Assembly: GCF_029892425.1 (NCBI RefSeq)
Contig: NZ_JARXWB010000026.1
Location: forward strand, 1 to 64,000
DNA: 64,000 nucleotides
Direction: 5' to 3'
From: Bradyrhizobium sp. BR13661
GTDB taxonomy: Bacteria > Pseudomonadota > Alphaproteobacteria > Rhizobiales > Xanthobacteraceae
Position 1 is the first letter of the stretch; each line of letters opens with the position of its first letter. Under the pieces are notes generated by a model, which did not search any database, was not told the DNA's origin, and saw nothing but the letters and a program-made list of their open reading frames with translations. The position numbers and the translations under genes are program-made. Positions 61,040 through 64,000 of the stretch are shown here, piece after piece.

Positions 61040-61246
61040 TCAGGAGACCTTGAGGTTTTCCGCGGACGCTTTGCCGCGGTTCTCCACGAGGTCGTATTCA
61101 ACCACCTGGTTCTCGTTGAGGGTCGAGAGTCCGGCACGCTCGACGGCCGAGATGTGGACGAACACGTCCTTATCGCTGCCGTTCGGCTTGATGAACCCAT
61201 AACCCTTGGTCGGGTTGAACCATTTGACGGTGCCCTTTTGTGGCAT
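61040..61246 (-). CDS. cspA: Cold-shock domain protein
   Basis: 68 aa single cold-shock domain. RNP1 motif KGYGFIKP and RNP2 motif VFVHIS are clear, following MPQKGTVKWFNPTKGYGF. Binds single-stranded RNA/DNA and acts as an RNA chaperone. GGAGGAGACTAACG precedes the ATG. One of the several csp paralogues expected in rhizobia; the symbol is a family name and not orthology. Confidence 0.93.
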   Translation of the reverse strand: MPQKGTVKWFNPTKGYGFIKPNGSDKDVFVHISAVERAGLSTLNENQVVEYDLVENRGKASAENLKVS

Positions 61247-61622
61247 CGTTAGTCTCCTCCGCTAGATACTAAAAAGACGCGGCCGCTTTTCGCGCGCCAC
61301 GTCACAAACGGGCTTCCGGAAGTCTGTTCGAGTCTTGAGTCTGTCGCGAAACGCACAGCCGAGCGGCCAATTCCGATTGTGTACGATATTCCAACACGAA
61401 AATCGCGCGGTAGCAAGCCGCGTACGAATTTCAAGATCAGGCCGGAGATATTCCGCTGCTATTTGCGACCTGTGGCATTGGAACCACAGCCCGCCGCAAT
61501 CGCCTGCGCGATAGCGTGTCAAACGGTTGACCCTCTGTGGCAGTTCGGCACAAATCGTCGCACTTGCTCGCTGTGCGTGGTGTATTTTTGCGGGCTGCCT
61601 TTTTTCTTCAGGATGTGTCGTC

Positions 61623-62783
61623 ATGCGCTGCGCCTCGCAGCCCACCGGGATACGGCAGACCATCGGGCTGGACCGCGTCCACCGGATCGTGACTGCGATT
61701 GCCATGACACTCGCAATCGTCATGATGATGCCGGCGACATCAGGCTTTGCGCAGACCCCGACGCCGGCTGCGTCTCCGAGGCCCAGGCCGTCGCCGACCC
61801 CGACCCCGAGCCCGAGCCCGACATCGACCAACGTCGACCAATCGGCTGGCAACGGCACGCTCAACCTCGGCTCGAATTTTCTCGAGCGGCTGGGCAACCA
61901 GGCCTCGAGCGGCATAAACCGGGCATCACGCACCAACGCTGGTGGCGGCGGCGCGTCGGAGAGCGCAGAGGATCCCCGCTATCGCACCTGGTACGAGGGC
62001 TATGGCATCTCGGTCCGGACCGATGCGCAGGGCGACTTCGTCGGCGACAAGCGGAAGACCTTCGGGGGCGTTGCCGGCTTCGGTGCGCGGATCGTGCCTG
62101 ACGTCAATCTCGGTTTCTCGGTCGATCAGAGCCATACCGACGTCGACGTGCCACTCGCGCTGCAATCGGCGACGCTCGATCTGACCCAGATCGGCTTCAA
62201 CGGCTCCGTCGACAAGGGACCTTGGACCTGGGCCTTCGCTCTGGTGCACGGTTTCGGCAAGGTGCATTCCAGCCGTGACACCGGCTTTGGCCTGGCGGTC
62301 GCGGGCTATCACGCCACGGTCGACGGCGCGCTGACCGAGATCAGCTATTACTGGACCAAGGACCAGATGCGTATCGTGCCCAAGGGGGCGCTCGAATATG
62401 TGCGCGCCACCAGCGCTTCATTCCAGGAGGCCGGCGGACTCGATCCGCTCAACGTCGGCTCGAGCGCGCTCTCTCGCGCGCGTGTCATGATCGGCGCCGA
62501 GGTCGGGCGCTATTTCATCTTCGACCAGAAGATCCTGGACCTCTCGGCCTACGGCAAGTTCGTCGACAATTTTTATCAGGATCTGGGCGCGGTCCAGGTC
62601 AGCCTGGGGGCCCAGAATATCATCGTCCCCGGCATCGGCGAGAGCCGCTATGGCATGGACGCCGGCGCCTCGGCGTCGCTCAGCCTGACCAACACCGCGC
62701 GGCTCTACGTCAATTACGACGGCAAGTTCCGCAACGAGCTGACCTCGCACCAGGGCACGGTCGGTTTCGAATATCGGTGGTGA
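61623..62783 (+). CDS. Outer-membrane beta-barrel (autotransporter-like) protein
   Basis: 386 aa from ATG 61623 with AGGATGTG upstream. Signal helix (VTAIAMTLAIVMMMPATSGF, about residues 22-41, cut after FAQ). A Pro/Ser/Thr-rich linker follows (about residues 45-70). After this is a barrel-like region of about 250 residues with amphipathic strands (YRTWYEGYGISVRTDAQGDF, NLGFSVDQSHTDVDV) ending with the aromatic terminus VGFEYRW. The last residue is Trp after Tyr-Arg, as in autotransporter barrels. No passenger domain is visible. Confidence 0.75.
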   Translation: MRCASQPTGIRQTIGLDRVHRIVTAIAMTLAIVMMMPATSGFAQTPTPAASPRPRPSPTPTPSPSPTSTNVDQSAGNGTLNLGSNFLERLGNQASSGINRASRTNAGGGGASESAEDPRYRTWYEGYGISVRTDAQGDFVGDKRKTFGGVAGFGARIVPDVNLGFSVDQSHTDVDVPLALQSATLDLTQIGFNGSVDKGPWTWAFALVHGFGKVHSSRDTGFGLAVAGYHATVDGALTEISYYWTKDQMRIVPKGALEYVRATSASFQEAGGLDPLNVGSSALSRARVMIGAEVGRYFIFDQKILDLSAYGKFVDNFYQDLGAVQVSLGAQNIIVPGIGESRYGMDAGASASLSLTNTARLYVNYDGKFRNELTSHQGTVGFEYRW

Positions 62784-62790
62784 CGCCCAC

Positions 62791-63831
62791 TTACGTCGGC
62801 GTCGCCGCAACGTAGCCGGACAATCCAAAGCCCTCGCGTGCGGCCGTCATCATCGGCACAAGCGCGTTCGGATGGATGAATTCGTCGCGGAAGCAGGGAT
62901 AGGTCTTGGGATCGAAGATCTTCTTCAGCCAGTCGACCACGATCTTGTGCCGCTCGGAGGCGCGGAACTCCTTGTGATAGGTGAGCCAGAGATCGGCGTG
63001 GTGGCTGACGCCGAGGTCGACGGCGACAAGCGGCGCACCGAGCGCGATCGATACCGTCGGCAGGAAGCCGATGCCGGCGCCGCGCTCGACCGCATAGAGC
63101 ACGCCCACGGACGAGTTGGTCTTGATCCCGACGATGCCTTCGAGCGACTTGAGCCCCAGGATGCGCGCATAGGCGCTGTCGTCGACCTGCGGCGCACTCT
63201 GCTTGACGATGCGATGGTTCGGCAATTCGGCAAGCGTGGCAGGCACGCCGTAGAGGTTTGCATAGTCCCTGGCGACGAACGGATAGATGTGCAGCCGGCC
63301 GAGCTTGGCGACGATGAGGTCGGGATTGGTCGGCGGCTCGAGCTGGATCGCGATGTCGGATTCCAGCCGTGCGACGTCGGCCTGCTCCATCGCGCAACGC
63401 AGGTCGACGGTGATCTTGCGATAGGTTTTCTGGAAGTCGATCAGCCGCGGCAGGATCCAGAAATTGCCGGGACCTTCCGTCACCGCGACGCGCACCGTGC
63501 CTGTCGTGTCGCTGGACGTGCGCGATGCGCGACGGAAGACGTTGAAGGCGTGACGCTCCATATGCGCGACGTCGGCAATCATCGCGGTGCCTTCGTCGCT
63601 GAGCGTGAGCCCGCTCTGGTCACGCAGGAAAAGCTTGCAACCGATACTCTCCTCGAGCCGGTCGATCCGGCGCATCAATGTGGTGGAGGTGAGCCCGAGC
63701 TCCTCGGCCGCGTTGCGAAAACTTTTAAATTTTGCGCAAGCTAAAAACAGCTTCAAATCGTCCCAGGACGCATTTAGCGGATCTTCATGGTGCTGCATCA
63801 TTGCAGCACCCCGGTGCAATACTTGCTGCAT
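62791..63831 (-). CDS. LysR family transcriptional regulator
   Basis: 346 aa from ATG 63831; a Met at 63801 is an alternative. Winged helix-turn-helix at about residues 22-80: WDDLKLFLACAKFKSFRNAA and LGLTSTTLMRRIDRLEESIG. The effector domain has IGFLPTVSIALGAPLVAVDL near its end. LysR members usually control a divergent gene: here the gene at 63903 starts 71 bp away. Ligand unknown. Confidence 0.9.
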   Translation of the reverse strand: MQQVLHRGAAMMQHHEDPLNASWDDLKLFLACAKFKSFRNAAEELGLTSTTLMRRIDRLEESIGCKLFLRDQSGLTLSDEGTAMIADVAHMERHAFNVFRRASRTSSDTTGTVRVAVTEGPGNFWILPRLIDFQKTYRKITVDLRCAMEQADVARLESDIAIQLEPPTNPDLIVAKLGRLHIYPFVARDYANLYGVPATLAELPNHRIVKQSAPQVDDSAYARILGLKSLEGIVGIKTNSSVGVLYAVERGAGIGFLPTVSIALGAPLVAVDLGVSHHADLWLTYHKEFRASERHKIVVDWLKKIFDPKTYPCFRDEFIHPNALVPMMTAAREGFGLSGYVAATPT

Positions 63832-63902
63832 ACTCCTGATCTCCAGCCGCTAAGCTTCTGCTCGTAACGGCGTACAAAACTCCTGAATGGTAGAGGGACG
63901 AC

Positions 63903-64000
63903 ATGAGTATGGAAAGGGGCTCGTTTGCCGCAAGGCATGATTTCGACGCCTTGCCGCTGAGCCCCGACGTGGATGTCCGTTGCGCGCAATTTTCCGAAAT
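63903..64000 (+). CDS. Start of a gene cut by the window end
   Basis: ATG 63903, with AGAGGGACG upstream, opens a frame that runs to position 64000. It reads MSMERGSFAARHDFDALPLS and then PDVDVRCAQFSE. The first 32 residues carry no recognisable domain. Diverges from the LysR gene and is its most likely target. Confidence 0.6.
   Translation, partial: MSMERGSFAARHDFDALPLSPDVDVRCAQFSE

Overview
The window is GC-rich, densely coded chromosomal DNA from an alphaproteobacterium of the Rhizobiales, most likely Bradyrhizobium or a close relative. The grounds are gene order (rpsF-rpsR-DUF2232-rplI with dnaB and alr nearby; lptF-lptG-lptD-surA-pdxA-rsmA; ppx-ppk-hdaA-phosphatidyltransferase diverging from purM-purN), an HdaA-type DnaA regulator, CDP-alcohol phosphotransferase next to purM, and several palindromic intergenic repeats that I associate with Bradyrhizobium genomes. 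No rRNA, tRNA, CRISPR array, transposase or phage gene was seen. The species call is inference; no search was run.

Region by region. 1-2040: copy of a long intergenic repeat, a small unknown gene, xthA, a small secreted Cys-rich protein and a palindromic repeat. 2045-12000 (mostly minus strand): the rpsF-rpsR-DUF2232-rplI ribosomal cluster, with dnaB and alr further on, separated by cfa, a c-type-cytochrome-like gene and a TetR-thioesterase pair. A candidate S6:S18 RNA leader precedes rpsF. 12250-14030: TetR regulator plus membrane fatty-acid desaturase behind a clear operator. 14070-21005: fatty-acid synthesis block fabD-fabG-acpP-fabF, then mltG, yicC and gmk. 20938-25760 (minus): secreted unknowns, a caspase-like/DUF4189 protein, a second copy of the long repeat and small unknown genes. 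25837-34542 (minus): a zinc alcohol dehydrogenase, then the outer-membrane biogenesis operon lptF-lptG-lptD-surA-pdxA-rsmA, in which most junctions overlap by one to four bases. 34880-38360: pepA, holC, a lipoprotein and a methyltransferase.

38600-49082 is the most unusual section: a 1106-residue exported Cys-rich protein, a 950-residue RTX-like calcium-binding repeat protein, a type I secretion ABC transporter whose reading frame is broken near 46015, and its HlyD-type adaptor. It looks like a surface or secreted-protein export locus; the frameshift decides whether it works. An outer-membrane TolC partner is not encoded here.

49188-64000: ABC-F ATPase, a NepR-like small protein, a Gly/His/Trp-rich exported protein, ndk with a TerC-type membrane protein, polyphosphate metabolism (ppx, ppk), hdaA and a phosphatidyltransferase, purM-purN, a small unknown, a cold-shock protein, an outer-membrane barrel protein, and a LysR regulator diverging from a gene cut by the window end.

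Functionally the window is mainly housekeeping: translation, replication (dnaB, holC, hdaA), fatty acid and phospholipid synthesis or modification (fab genes, cfa, desaturase, pgsA-like), LPS export, purine synthesis and polyphosphate turnover, with the type I secretion locus as the main accessory island.
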